A DNA stretch of 64,000 nt from Bacteroidota bacterium. Lineage in GTDB: Bacteria; Bacteroidota; Bacteroidia; AKYH767-A; OLB10. The stretch is from NCBI GenBank assembly GCA_016714535.1, contig JADKDR010000011.1, positions 1-64,000 on the forward strand, written 5' to 3'. The notes under the pieces were generated by a model. The model was not told the DNA's origin and made no database searches. It saw only the letters and a program-made list of their open reading frames with translations. Shown piece by piece: positions 8,572 through 16,761 of this stretch (the stretch's first letter is position 1; each line of letters begins with the position of its first letter). A program made the position numbers and the translations under genes.

Positions 8572-9954
8572 ATGGACTTCTCATTCCACTTACAACAAGG
8601 ACAGCAACTGTTAGAGAAACAGGATGCAACATCAATAAAAAAAGCTTTAGAACATTTCAAGAAAGCAAATGAAATGACAGAGGACGAACACGTAGGCAAA
8701 CCTAAAATCCTTTATCATTTAGCACTTGGGAACTATCTAATTGGCAATATAGAACAGTCTTATAAAATTGCTCACAAAGCAAAACGAAGTATTGACATTG
8801 CAATTAGTAATAGTATGTTTTCAATGGACAATATGAGGCAGATGCTTGGCGAAGGCGACATTGATGCTTTAATAAACCATATTGACAATAAATTTCCGCA
8901 AGTTGTTTTGTTTACAGACACAGATGATGATGACTTTGATGAAAATGAATTAGACTTTGCACTTGTAAACCAACTTTATGAAACAACAGAAAAAGAGGAA
9001 GTAAAACCTCAATTTTCAATAGACAGCTTGAACGAAGAAGTTTTAATGGCAACATTTTTCGGTTTAAGTAGAACCAATGACGAATTGGTTTACTTCGACA
9101 AATTGAAAGGTGATGTTTTAAGTTATGTTGAAGGTTATTTTTCATCTCATATTGGCGACCAAAGTGTAGCTAACAGAAGACTTGCTAATAGAATTACCAA
9201 TAGCGAGCCGACCGATTTCGTAGATGAGGATAGATATGTTTTAATTGACAGACTTAATTTGTCTGAATTTCTTGAAGAGTATAAAAAACAAACTAAAGGA
9301 AAAGAGCCATTTAGTTCATTTGTAGAGTATTTTTCAGTAGAAGTCTTAAAAGATTTTACATACGATGATGATTTGACAATTGACGACTTGGCAAATAGCA
9401 ACCATATCCAAGAAAAATTCCACGAGTTGTTTGGACAAAAATATCAAAGTAGAGTTTCAGAGTTGAGAGACGACTATACAAGTATTTTTCAAAACACTAC
9501 AAAAGCATTAGCTGTAAATTGGATTAAACAAAATGTTCCCAACACAAACGCAAACAATCAATCAAAAAAATCAAATATGAAATTAGATTTCGTTTTCAAA
9601 TCTTCTGACCATTTACGCTACGAAAATGGCAGACACGTATCTGGACCACACGGTGGTGCAGGAAGAGCAGTAAAAGTTGAGCCAAATATTAACGGTGGCG
9701 AAGGCGTTTCTGTTACAATGTATAACCTTGACGGCAATCACCCAGTTTGGCAAAACAATGTTCAAATGGCACCAAAGCAAATGAAAGTTATAGAGCAGAC
9801 AAATGACAAAATTGTTTTGCGTGGCTACGGTCACGATGCAATGGGAGCTTCATTTGCTGACTATGGTTTGACAATTAAACTCAAAAACGGTGAGTTAGAA
9901 AATTGCATTTTACATATGCACGACAGAGGTGTTGATATAGAATATTTACCTTGA
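8572..9954 (+). CDS. Unknown cassette protein with a helical-repeat-like N terminus
   Basis: I do not recognise this 460-residue protein. Residues 1-75 resemble a TPR-like helical pair (LEHFKKANEM, ILYHLALGNYLIGNIEQSYKIAHKAK). The middle is acidic and helical (FTDTDDDDFDENELD near 115-130). The last 120 residues form a separate Gly/His-containing beta-rich segment (SGPHGGAGRAVKVE, DGNHPVWQNN, GYGHDAMGASFADYGLTIKLK). There is no signal peptide, so it is probably cytoplasmic. It lies alone between attC-like sites 1 and 2. Its boundaries are inverted repeats of each other (GTTAGCTGTAATTTT at 8,509 and its complement ending at 9,977), which marks it as one mobile unit. Confidence 0.75.
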   Translation: MDFSFHLQQGQQLLEKQDATSIKKALEHFKKANEMTEDEHVGKPKILYHLALGNYLIGNIEQSYKIAHKAKRSIDIAISNSMFSMDNMRQMLGEGDIDALINHIDNKFPQVVLFTDTDDDDFDENELDFALVNQLYETTEKEEVKPQFSIDSLNEEVLMATFFGLSRTNDELVYFDKLKGDVLSYVEGYFSSHIGDQSVANRRLANRITNSEPTDFVDEDRYVLIDRLNLSEFLEEYKKQTKGKEPFSSFVEYFSVEVLKDFTYDDDLTIDDLANSNHIQEKFHELFGQKYQSRVSELRDDYTSIFQNTTKALAVNWIKQNVPNTNANNQSKKSNMKLDFVFKSSDHLRYENGRHVSGPHGGAGRAVKVEPNINGGEGVSVTMYNLDGNHPVWQNNVQMAPKQMKVIEQTNDKIVLRGYGHDAMGASFADYGLTIKLKNGELENCILHMHDRGVDIEYLP

Positions 9955-9972
9955 CACGAAGAAAAACTACAG

Positions 9973-10096
9973 CTAACAGCGGTTTGGCAAAAGGCGGGCT
10001 GACGTGCTTCGTAGAAACATTTGTGCAAGGTTCAACATTTGTGCTTCGTATGAACTTTAGTGCTAAAAATCCCGCCCTTCGCCAAGCCCCAAAACG
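9973..10096 (+). repeat. attC-like recombination site 2, split by an IS element
   Basis: The site starts with TAAC at 9,974. Its inner arms are at 9,983-9,998 and 10,071-10,086 (TTTGGCAAAAGGCGGG against CCCGCCCTTCGCCAAG). The left part ends in AAAACG at 10,096, where the IS begins. The missing TTATGC resumes at 11,838 on the far side of the IS. Rejoining the two flanks across the shared CG restores AACGTTATGC, the same end as sites 1 and 4. Confidence 0.6.
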
Positions 10097-11835
10097 TCAG
10101 GTTGTGAAAAAACCCATTTTGGAAAATTTTGCCAGCCGAATCCGTTCCATAACGGTGACCATATACGATTTAGACGATTTTAACGGGGGTTGTTTTTTAG
10201 GCCGCTACACTATAGTCGCAAAATTGAATGCGTAGAATTTGATGTAATGAGGTCGTTTTGATTTTAGCCGTGAAATCCTTGTGTAGTCAGGATTCCAGTT
10301 TTTTAGTTTTTCTAACAGTGGCTGTATACCTAGTATGTTGATTGTGCGCTTGAGGTTGTAAACTGTCATGATGAGGCTCCATTCTCCGTTCACTTTTATT
10401 AATCCTTTTAGATTTGTGTATATTATCCCCATACTCTTTTGATAGTTCCAAATATATGCTCATTAATTTCTTGTCGCTTTCGGTACAATTCTTTGTTGTT
10501 GTGGTAGCGGGCATTGTTGGCTTCTACTTCGGCTGCAAACTCACTGCGTTCTATTTCGCGGCCTCCTTTGGCGCGCCCTGTGCAGAGGTGTTTTGCGGGC
10601 AGGTTTACATTTTGGTGTACGGTATTTTTTAAATTGGTAAGTATCGCGCTCGCGCGATTTGCGATGCCATGTGCCTGTGGTTGTTAGTGTTGCGCCTTGT
10701 GGACATGTATATGTATCAGTGCTTTCATCGTATACAAACTTAGTTACTACGTAATCGGGGTGGTGCCATGCTCGTTGCTGTTTACTATTTCGGGTGGTGC
10801 TACTATGGTGGTTATGCCTGCTTGTGTGGTCTGCTGTATCTGCCTACCGTTATGATACCCTTTATCTACTATTACTGTATACGTTTCTACCTCCATGTTT
10901 TGTTTTGCTTCTTTGGCAATATCAGTAAGCGCATTTCTATCATTGCGATTGATGGTATGTGTGGCTACTACTAATTTATGTTTTTCATCTACTGCTGCTT
11001 GTGTATTGTAACTCACTTCCACAACCTCACCTTGTATGAGCAAGGCACGTGCATCGGCATCGGTGGTGCTTATTTGTGGCTGACCACTCTGGGTTAACTC
11101 TTTCTGCAAGGCTTCGTAGTTAATTTTGCTGGCTTTAATTTTTCAATTTTATGTGCTATATCATCTATTTTCAATTCCTGTTCGTTGGCATCGCAAGCGT
11201 CTAATTGAGTTATATACTCATTAACCTTGTTTTCGATATAGGTCAAATGGCGTTCTATTTTTTGGGATTGTAATTATTCTTCTTGCTATTGTGTGCTCGA
11301 GACTTGGTACCATCAATGGCTATTAATTCTTTACCAAGCAAATCGCAATCTGAAAGAAACTGCACAAACAACTTAAGGTGTTGCGCAAGGCTTGGGAGTT
11401 GTCTTTACGGAAGTCTGCTATACTATGGTAATTGGGAACAAGGTTGCCGCACAACCATTGCATTTCGGCATTACGCATGCACTCTCGCTCAAGCTTACGC
11501 GATGAGCGTATGCCGTTGATGTAACCGTATATGTATACTTTGAGAAACAACTTTCTATCGAACGATGGACGCCCCTCAGTGTTGATGTTAGTTACCTCAA
11601 ACTGTAACTGAGGTAAATCGAGCTTATCAACAAATGCATCGATAAAACGAACTGGATTGTTTGCAGAAATACGACAGTCAAGCGAACTAAATCTACCTGA
11701 TGTCTATTGGCTTGCGCTATGTGCTGCATGCAAAAAAAATTTTTCAAAAATAGTAATCACCAGTGCTTATGTTTTTATTTTTACCACATGTTGTTAATGT
11801 GCAGCTGTGGGCTGTTTGGTTTTTTCACAGGCTGA
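10097..11835 (-). mobile_element. IS1182-family-like insertion sequence
   Basis: The terminal inverted repeats are TCAGGTTGTGAAAAAACC at the left end and the complement of TCAGCCTGTGAAAAAACC at the right end (about 11,818-11,835). The element is 1,739 bp. The flanks share CG (10,095-10,096 and 11,836-11,837), consistent with a 2-bp target duplication or no duplication. It carries one transposase reading frame on the minus strand. It lies exactly within the ACG|TTA core of attC-like site 2. Confidence 0.75.
10205..11729 (-). pseudogene. IS1182-family DDE transposase, broken by frameshifts
   Basis: Reading from ATG at 11,729, the conserved blocks appear in order across several frames: SSLDCRISANNPVRFIDAF, LFLKVYIYGYINGIRSSRK, NYHSIADFRKDN, ELIAIDGTK (DDE region), VVATHTINRNDRNAL, VIVDKGYHNGRQI, a Cys-containing insert, INEHIFGTIKR (E region) and a C-terminal GEWSLIMTVYNLKRTINILG. 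This order is typical of IS1182 transposases. The frame breaks at about 11,690 (a short A-run), near 11,310, near 10,760, near 10,600 and near 10,430. Some breaks may be assembly indels, but as written the element cannot make its own transposase. Confidence 0.8.
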
Positions 11836-11904
11836 CGTTATGCACAAGGCTTGGACGACACCACAACACTTCGAAAACCATTAACCATAATAAACTTTTT
11901 TTCG

Positions 11905-11912
11905 TAACTTTG
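11905..11912 (+). promoter_or_regulatory. Bacteroidota -7 promoter box TAACTTTG
   Basis: This is an exact TAnnTTTG match ending five bases before the ATG of the PIN-domain gene, implying a nearly leaderless transcript. It lies inside the cassette, so this unit would carry its own promoter when it moves. Confidence 0.6.
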
Positions 11913-11917
11913 ACCAT

Positions 11918-12382
11918 ATGAAACAACGAATTTATATTGACACTTCTGTTTTCGGTGGACACTTTGACGAAGAGTTTGCTGAACATACAATTCCGCTGTT
12001 CGAAAGACTGAAAAACAATGAATTTATTTTACTTTTTTCTACAGTAACACAAGACGAATTAGAAACCGCTCCACAAAATGTAAAAGAACTTGTAAAAAGT
12101 ATAAAGGTTGACAACACTGAATTTCTTGAGACAACAATTGAAGCTATTGACCTCGCAACAGATTATATTTCTGAAAAGGTAGTTGGACAAACAAGTTTTG
12201 CAGATTGTTTACATATTGCATTAGCGACAATAAATCGTGCAGACTTTTTAATAAGTTGGAATTTTAAACACATAGTAAATGTGGAAAGAATTCGTGGTTA
12301 CAATTCTATAAACATTAAAAACGGTTATAAACAATTAGAAATACGTTCACCAAGAGAATTTGAAAAATATGAAGACGACTGA
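11918..12382 (+). CDS. PIN-domain ribonuclease, probable toxin
   Basis: This 154-residue protein shows the PIN acidic residues in order: D8 in YIDTSVFGG, E47 in TQDELETA, and the later block TSFADCLHIALATINRADFLISWNFKHIVN. The LISWNFKHI ending is typical of the VapC-like branch common in Bacteroidota. PIN proteins of toxin-antitoxin pairs cut RNA using a metal ion. The gene overlaps the next small reading frame by 14 bp, and the two together fill one cassette. This suggests an addiction pair that stabilises the array; that role is inferred. Confidence 0.85.
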   Translation: MKQRIYIDTSVFGGHFDEEFAEHTIPLFERLKNNEFILLFSTVTQDELETAPQNVKELVKSIKVDNTEFLETTIEAIDLATDYISEKVVGQTSFADCLHIALATINRADFLISWNFKHIVNVERIRGYNSINIKNGYKQLEIRSPREFEKYEDD

Positions 12383-12521
12383 AAAACAATTTGACGCTGT
12401 AAATTTTATGCGTCAGCAACGTGACAAATTGAGCGAAAAGTTATCAAAAATGACAAAAGCTGAAATTTTAGACTACTTTAAAAATCGAAAGAAGGAAACC
12501 ACAATAAAGCCCTGTGCATAA
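12369..12521 (+). CDS. Small partner of the PIN protein, putative antitoxin
   Basis: This 50-residue protein (MKTTEKQFDAVNFMRQQRDK and on) is charged and helical, with the segment KMTKAEILDYFKNRK. It overlaps the end of the PIN gene and stops inside the TAAC that opens attC-like site 3. Small proteins starting this way are often next to PIN genes in Bacteroidota, where they are taken to be antitoxins. Here it is downstream of the toxin, the reverse of the usual order. Antitoxin activity is inferred from position only. Confidence 0.65.
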   Translation: MKTTEKQFDAVNFMRQQRDKLSEKLSKMTKAEILDYFKNRKKETTIKPCA

Positions 12522-12646
12522 CAGCACATTTGCAATAGGCGGGGTTTCGTGATCCATAGCCAATTTTGTGGTAACCGAAAGTTCAGTTTTGGGCATAAAC
12601 ATTTGTGTTGAGATTCCCGCCCATGGCAGATTTGCAAAACTTTATC
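12519..12646 (+). repeat. attC-like recombination site 3
   Basis: The site opens with TAAC at 12,519-12,522. Its inner arms are at 12,529-12,543 and 12,616-12,630 (TTTGCAATAGGCGGG against CCCGCCCATGGCAGA). It ends in ACTTTATC at 12,639-12,646, one base away from the ACGTTATC of the other sites. The length is about 128 nt. The changed core base may mean the site is inactive. Confidence 0.5.
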
Positions 12647-12677
12647 GGCACTTTAAAACGACACAACAGCTACGTAA

Positions 12678-13484
12678 ATGAAAGATTACTACTATATTCT
12701 TGGTTTAAAAAAAGGAGCATCTCTTGAAGAGGTAAAGAAAGCGTACAGAAAACTTTCGCTCAAATTTCATCCTGACAAAAATGATGGTGATGAGTTTTTT
12801 ACCGAACGGTTTAAAGAAATACAAGAAGCCTATGAAACATTAGTTGACAGTCAGAAATGACAAGCGTATGACGCCCTTAAAAACGAAAGTTCATCTACCA
12901 GACAAACTAATAGAGGAGTAAACTTCAACCCAGATATAGAATATTTCAAATCGAATAAACAAACGTTTGAATATGACCAAGAAGTAACGTTTATCTGGAA
13001 GACCATTAATGCAGATAAAGTATTCTTAAAGCCATTTGGAGCGGTGGAACCAATTGGACAAAAGACTTACAAATTAAGAGATTTCAAAAATGCTGTTTTA
13101 ACGTTTGAATTATTGGCAGAAAATTCAAATATTGGAAGACAAATTAAATCTTCGCTGACTCTAAAAAACAAAACATATATTGATTTATATACTTACTTTA
13201 AAAAGCTAATTGAGGCTGAAAATTCAGAAAATAAATTTTCCAATGAGCAAAAACAGGCAAATTATTCATACGAAACGGTAGATGAAAATAAGTTGGTTAT
13301 TGTCGATTTTCAAACAAACAAGGGTATAGTAGGGATTGAACAGAATAATAGCTATAGCTATCCCGAACCCGGAAAAAAAGCTTTTATGAATGGTAAATCA
13401 GCCCCTGATGGTAAATATAAATTTGGATTTTTGTGGTATGTCCACATAAAAAATGGCGTTGTAACTAGTTTCAGCTTGTTATAA
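12678..13484 (+). pseudogene. DnaJ-domain protein interrupted by an in-frame TGA
   Basis: The first 60 codons encode a full J domain: YYYILGLKKGASLEEVKKAY, the HPDKN motif that triggers Hsp70 ATP hydrolysis, and FKEIQEAYETL. A TGA at 12,858-12,860 stands where J domains usually have Arg (SQK-stop-QAYDALK). Reading continues without a shift for another 208 codons, with no zinc-finger or standard DnaJ C-terminal domain. The C-terminal part (NPDIEYFKSNKQTFEYDQEV and on) is unrecognised. The stop is a base substitution, not an indel. The gene lies alone between site 3 and an IS remnant, consistent with a decaying cassette. Confidence 0.7.
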
Positions 13485-13497
13485 GAAAATAATTAGG

Positions 13498-14002
13498 TCA
13501 TGTGTAAAAAGTAAACGCAAAACATATAGCTGTATAGACGAAAGCCCACCAGGCGCAACTCAAACGAGGGGCTTTTGTCTATAAAGTTTGCCCCGTATTT
13601 TCGAACGGGGTGTTCAGCAACACTTTCGGTGTGGTGCGTAGTTTAATGAGGTGATTGCTTACGTGTATTAGTAAAACAATTTTGTTATTTGCGTTTGTTT
13701 AACTATGACCATATACGATTTATGCCTCTTGTAGTTTAAAATACCACGACAACAACTACTCTTTCAAATTTCAATTTCACTAAATCGAGCTTGCTTACAA
13801 ATGCATCAATAAAGCATACAACATTTTCAGCATCGATATTGCATTTTAAACTTGATATTTCCATTTAATGCCGGCAGCCTTCTACTATGTGATGTGTATT
13901 TATTTTTTTTTGAAGGTGTGTCAACAGTGTGGTTGTAATTTTTATTTTTACCTCATGTTGTTAACGTGGAGCTTTGGGCAAGTTGGTTATTTAACAGTCT
14001 GA
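13498..14002. mobile_element. Decayed IS remnant B related to the IS1182-like element
   Basis: The right end (…CAGTCTGA at 14,002) and the preceding 230 bp match remnants C and D closely. On the minus strand they still encode a piece of the transposase N terminus, with the same region of the intact-length copy recognisable. A possible left end, TCATGTGTAAAAAG at 13,498, resembles the terminal repeat. A 16-nt word GACCATATACGATTTA near 13,706 also occurs near the left end of the full-length IS at about 10,157. The transposase core is deleted. The right end abuts CGTTAGC. Confidence 0.55.
13528..13638. repeat. Triple-hairpin dispersed repeat, copy 1
   Basis: Three hairpins follow each other. 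The outer one pairs TATAGACGAAAGCCC with the complement GGGGCTTTTGTCTATA, the next is GCCCCGT…ACGGGG, and the last is ACACTTTCGGTGT. A second copy lies at 22,485-22,597 with the hairpins kept and base changes between them. It has no coding capacity and looks structural, or like the end of a small mobile element. Confidence 0.6.
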
Positions 14003-14019
14003 CGTTAGCACACATTTAA

Positions 14020-14207
14020 ATGAAAAAAGGATGCATTATTGGATTTATGCTTGCCCTGTTTGCGATAGCCGCGGGATTAATTATAAATTGCACTATTATT
14101 TATATTCCTTCTGGTATTGATATCGATAAGATAAAATACCCAATTACAGGAATTGATGTTTCTAAACATACAGGTAAAATTGACTTTCAAAAAGTAAAGG
14201 AGCAAAG
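14020..14207 (+). pseudogene. 5' fragment of a GH25 lysozyme gene (duplicate)
   Basis: The first 187 bp are about 97 percent identical to the start of the complete GH25 gene at 15,952, and the 20 bp upstream (GACGTTAGCACACATTTAA) are identical too. The frame then runs into unrelated sequence at about 14,208. Only the membrane anchor and the first strand with the GIDVSKHTG motif remain, so no enzyme can be made. The copy documents a duplication of the cassette start together with its adjoining IS remnant. Confidence 0.85.
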
Positions 14208-14352
14208 TATAGAAAGCAGAGAATTAAAAGAAGTGGTTAGTTCCATTTTGGAACATACCACTCAACACGGTGCAAACCATTTTCCCGACATCAGGAAAAT
14301 GGTAGTGAATGAAAAACGAACTATTAAGGAATTCTTACAAGTTGAAAAATAA
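14208..14352 (+). other. Unidentified coding fragment before rhuM
   Basis: The reading frame continues from the GH25 fragment with SRELKEVVSSILEHTTQHGA, then NHFPDIRKMV, to a stop at 14,350-14,352. It looks like the C-terminal end of a protein from the same restriction-type locus as the next genes, but I cannot name it. The junction at 14,208 marks a recombination point. Confidence 0.4.
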
Positions 14353-14404
14353 AGATTTAGTTGCCGAGGATTTCTCGGTAAATGACAAAAAAATAATTAC
14401 GCTA

Positions 14405-15393
14405 ATGGAAAACAATCAACTCATATTTTACTCCACCCCACAAGGCAATGTAAAGGTGGAAGTGGTTTACCAAGGAGAAACTTTTTGGTTAACACAAAAA
14501 GCACTGTCAGCTTTGTTTGCGGTGGCTGTTCCTGCAATAAGCAAACACCTCAAAAACATTTTTGAATCAAAAGAGTTGGATGAAAATTCAGTTGTTTCCA
14601 AAATGGAAACAACTGCTGCCGATGGCAAAAATACCAAACTTCGTATTACCGATTAGAAGCAATTTTAGCAGTTGGCTACCGTGTAAACAGCAGCGAAGCC
14701 ACACAGTTTCGTATTTGGGCAACAAGCACATTGAAAGAATTTATCACCAAAGGTTTTGTGTTGGATGATGAACGATTGAAGCAAGGCAAAAATTTCGGCA
14801 AAGATTATTTTGATGAATTGCTTGAACGCATTCGTGAAATCCGTGCAAGCGAAAGACGATTTTATCAGAAGATTACCGACCTGTATGCTTTGAGTGTTGA
14901 TTACACCAAAGAAGCACCCACCACACAAGATTTTTTTGCATCGGTTCAAAACAAATTGCATTGGGCAATTACAGGAAAAACAGCAGCCGAAATAATTTAC
15001 ACCGAAGCCGATGCAAAGAAAATTTACATGGGATTGAAAACATGGAAACAAGCCCCTTCAGGAAAAATATTGAAAAGTGATGTCTCGGTTGCAAAAAATT
15101 ATTTGAACGAAGCTCACATTGAAGAACTTAACAAAATAGTTTCTGCTTATCTTGATTTGGCAGAGGTAAATGCCAAACGCAACCAACTGATGTATATGAA
15201 AGATTGGAGCAAATTTTTGAGCAACTTTCTCCCACTGTCCAATTATCCGATTCTCAAAGACAACGCCAAGGTAACCATGCTGCAAGCAAAACTGAAAGCC
15301 GAAGGTGAATTTGAAAAATATAGAGTGATACAAGACCGTGAATATGAAAGCGATTTTGACAAGGCAGTAAAAAAATTGAAAGACAATAAATGA
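14405..15393 (+). CDS. RhuM-family protein, frameshifted
   Basis: The N-terminal part (MENNQLIFYSTPQGNVKVEV, FWLTQKALSALFAV, ISKHLKNIFESKEL) and the C-terminal part (RLEAILAVGYRVNSSEATQF, RIWATSTLKEFITKGF, LDDERLKQGKNFGKDYFDEL) together make a RhuM protein of about 330 residues. An A-run at 14,627-14,631 lacks one A; restoring it reads through as GKKYQTSYYRLEAIL. RhuM genes commonly sit inside type I restriction-modification loci, and here the stop overlaps the start of an hsdR-like fragment by ATGA. The biochemical function is unknown. The shift is probably an assembly error, but the locus around it is rearranged. Confidence 0.75.
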
Positions 15394-15629
15394 GTTGGGA
15401 ATATTCAGAAGATAACCTTGTAGAACAAACTGCCATTGATTTGTTTCATGACCGCTTGGGTTGGGACACTGCTATTGCCTACAACAAAGAAACTTTTGGT
15501 GAAGGCAGTTCATTAGGCAGAGGAAGTAAAAAGGAAATTATTCTTAAAAGAAATTTCTTACAGAAACTAAAACAATTCAATCCCAACTTACCCGAACAGG
15601 TATACACACAAGCTTATGAGAAACTGTAA
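15390..15629 (+). pseudogene. N-terminal fragment of a type I restriction endonuclease subunit (HsdR)
   Basis: The 79 residues (MSWEYSEDNLVEQTAIDLFH, LGWDTAIAYNKETFG, LGRGSKKEIILKRNFLQKL) match the beginning of HsdR, a subunit normally of about 1,000 residues. The nuclease motifs and the helicase motor are missing. The frame stops at 15,629, shortly before IS remnant C. The fragment overlaps rhuM by ATGA, the arrangement of an originally intact rhuM-hsdR operon. Confidence 0.8.
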
Positions 15630-15701
15630 GTGTACAGCAGCACAAAAACTTTAGGCGAATCAAATCTTGACAAATTTTGACCACTTGTCCACTGAACAGA
15701 T

Positions 15702-15934
15702 TTCAATTTCACTAAATAGAGTTTGCAAACAAAAGCATCAAAAAAACACAAAACATTTTCAACATCGATATTGCAATCTAAACTTGATATTTCTTTTTGA
15801 TGCAGGCAGTGCTCTGGTATGTGATGTGTATTTATTTTTTTTGAAGGTGTGTCAACGGTGTCGTTGTAATTTTTATTTTTACCTGATGTTATTAAACGTG
15901 CAACTTTTGAGGAAATGGTTTCTTCATGGGCTGA
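15702..15934 (-). mobile_element. Decayed IS remnant C
   Basis: The minus strand encodes SSLDCNIDVENVLCFFDAFV, the counterpart of SSLDCRISANNPVRFIDAFV at the start of the IS1182-like transposase at 11,729. The remnant ends at 15,934 in …CTGA and is followed directly by CGTTAGC, the start of the GH25 cassette. It is nearly identical to B and D. No left end is visible, and the hsdR fragment breaks off just before it. Confidence 0.65.
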
Positions 15935-15951
15935 CGTTAGCACACATTTAA

Positions 15952-16668
15952 ATGAAAAAAGGATGCATTATTGGATTTATGATTGCCCTGTTTGCGATAG
16001 CCGCGGGATTAATTATAATTTACACTATTATTCATATTCCTTCTGGTATTGATATCGATAAAATAAAATACCCAATTACAGGAATTGATGTTTCTAAACA
16101 TACAGGTAAAATTGACTTTCAAAAAGTAAAGGAGCAAAGTATAGATTTTGTTTTTATGAAATCAACGGAGGGAGAAAATTATAAAGATGAAACGTTTGAA
16201 AAAAATTATTTAGGTGCAAAAGAAAGCGGAATACTCTTTGGGGTATACCATTTTTTCAGGTTCAACAAATCAGATAAAAAACAAGCGATTAATTTTTTGT
16301 CGGCAATTGAGGGAAAGAAATTTGATTTACCCATTGTTCTAGATATAGAAGAATGGGGCAATCAAACAACAAAGAATAAAGTCGAAATAATTGATGAAAT
16401 TGATGAATTCATTACTTCAGTCGAAAGGGCAACAGGAGCAAACCTGATGATTTACACTAATGAGAATGGTTACAATAAATATCTCAAAGAGACAATGAGA
16501 AATAAGAATATTTGGATTTGCTCTTTTAATAAAAAACCTGATATCAACGGACAATGGACATTCTGGCAACATTCACACAAAGGCAAATTTGACTTTGCCA
16601 GTGGTTGGGTTGATATAAACACCTATAATGGAAATAATGCTGAATGGAACAGATATTTGGAAAGGTAA
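15952..16668 (+). CDS. GH25-family lysozyme (muramidase) with membrane anchor
   Basis: This 238-residue protein begins with a signal anchor (residues 5-27). The GH25 motifs follow: GIDVSKHTGKIDF, FVFMKSTEGENYKDETF, FGVYHFFRF, the catalytic LPIVLDIEEWGN, and the late WTFWQHS and VDINTYNG. GH25 enzymes cut the MurNAc-GlcNAc bond of peptidoglycan. The length is normal for the domain alone. Its cassette begins with GTTAGCACACATTTA and ends with the imperfect complement at 16,666-16,680. It could serve in cell-wall turnover or competition. Confidence 0.9.
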   Translation: MKKGCIIGFMIALFAIAAGLIIIYTIIHIPSGIDIDKIKYPITGIDVSKHTGKIDFQKVKEQSIDFVFMKSTEGENYKDETFEKNYLGAKESGILFGVYHFFRFNKSDKKQAINFLSAIEGKKFDLPIVLDIEEWGNQTTKNKVEIIDEIDEFITSVERATGANLMIYTNENGYNKYLKETMRNKNIWICSFNKKPDINGQWTFWQHSHKGKFDFASGWVDINTYNGNNAEWNRYLER

Positions 16669-16670
16669 AC

Positions 16671-16739
16671 TTGTGATAACAGCACCTAAAAGAATATGCA
16701 ATTCCAGAGGAGAAACTTTCAATAGCAGCAGAGGAATAA
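16671..16739 (+). other. Truncated cassette end joined to a gene-end fragment
   Basis: TTGTGATAACAGCAC at 16,671-16,685 is the TAACAGC opening of an attC-like site whose remainder is missing. From 16,686 a reading frame LKEYAIPEEKLSIAAEE ends in TAA at 16,737. This is probably the tail of an unidentified gene of the restriction-type locus that supplied the next gene. The junction mirrors the one at 14,208. Confidence 0.4.
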
Positions 16740-16761
16740 AAAAATCACAGAAGAAATAATT

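Noticed and set aside
9951..10235. A 94-codon open frame overlapping the end of the unknown cassette gene
   Set aside because: It crosses attC-like site 2 and the left end of the IS, and no segment resembles a protein family.
10414..11519. Several plus-strand frames inside the IS (for example at 10,414-10,632, 10,768-10,974 and 11,283-11,519)
   Set aside because: They are antisense to recognisable transposase blocks on the minus strand, rich in Cys, Tyr and Phe as expected of antisense frames, and have no homology.
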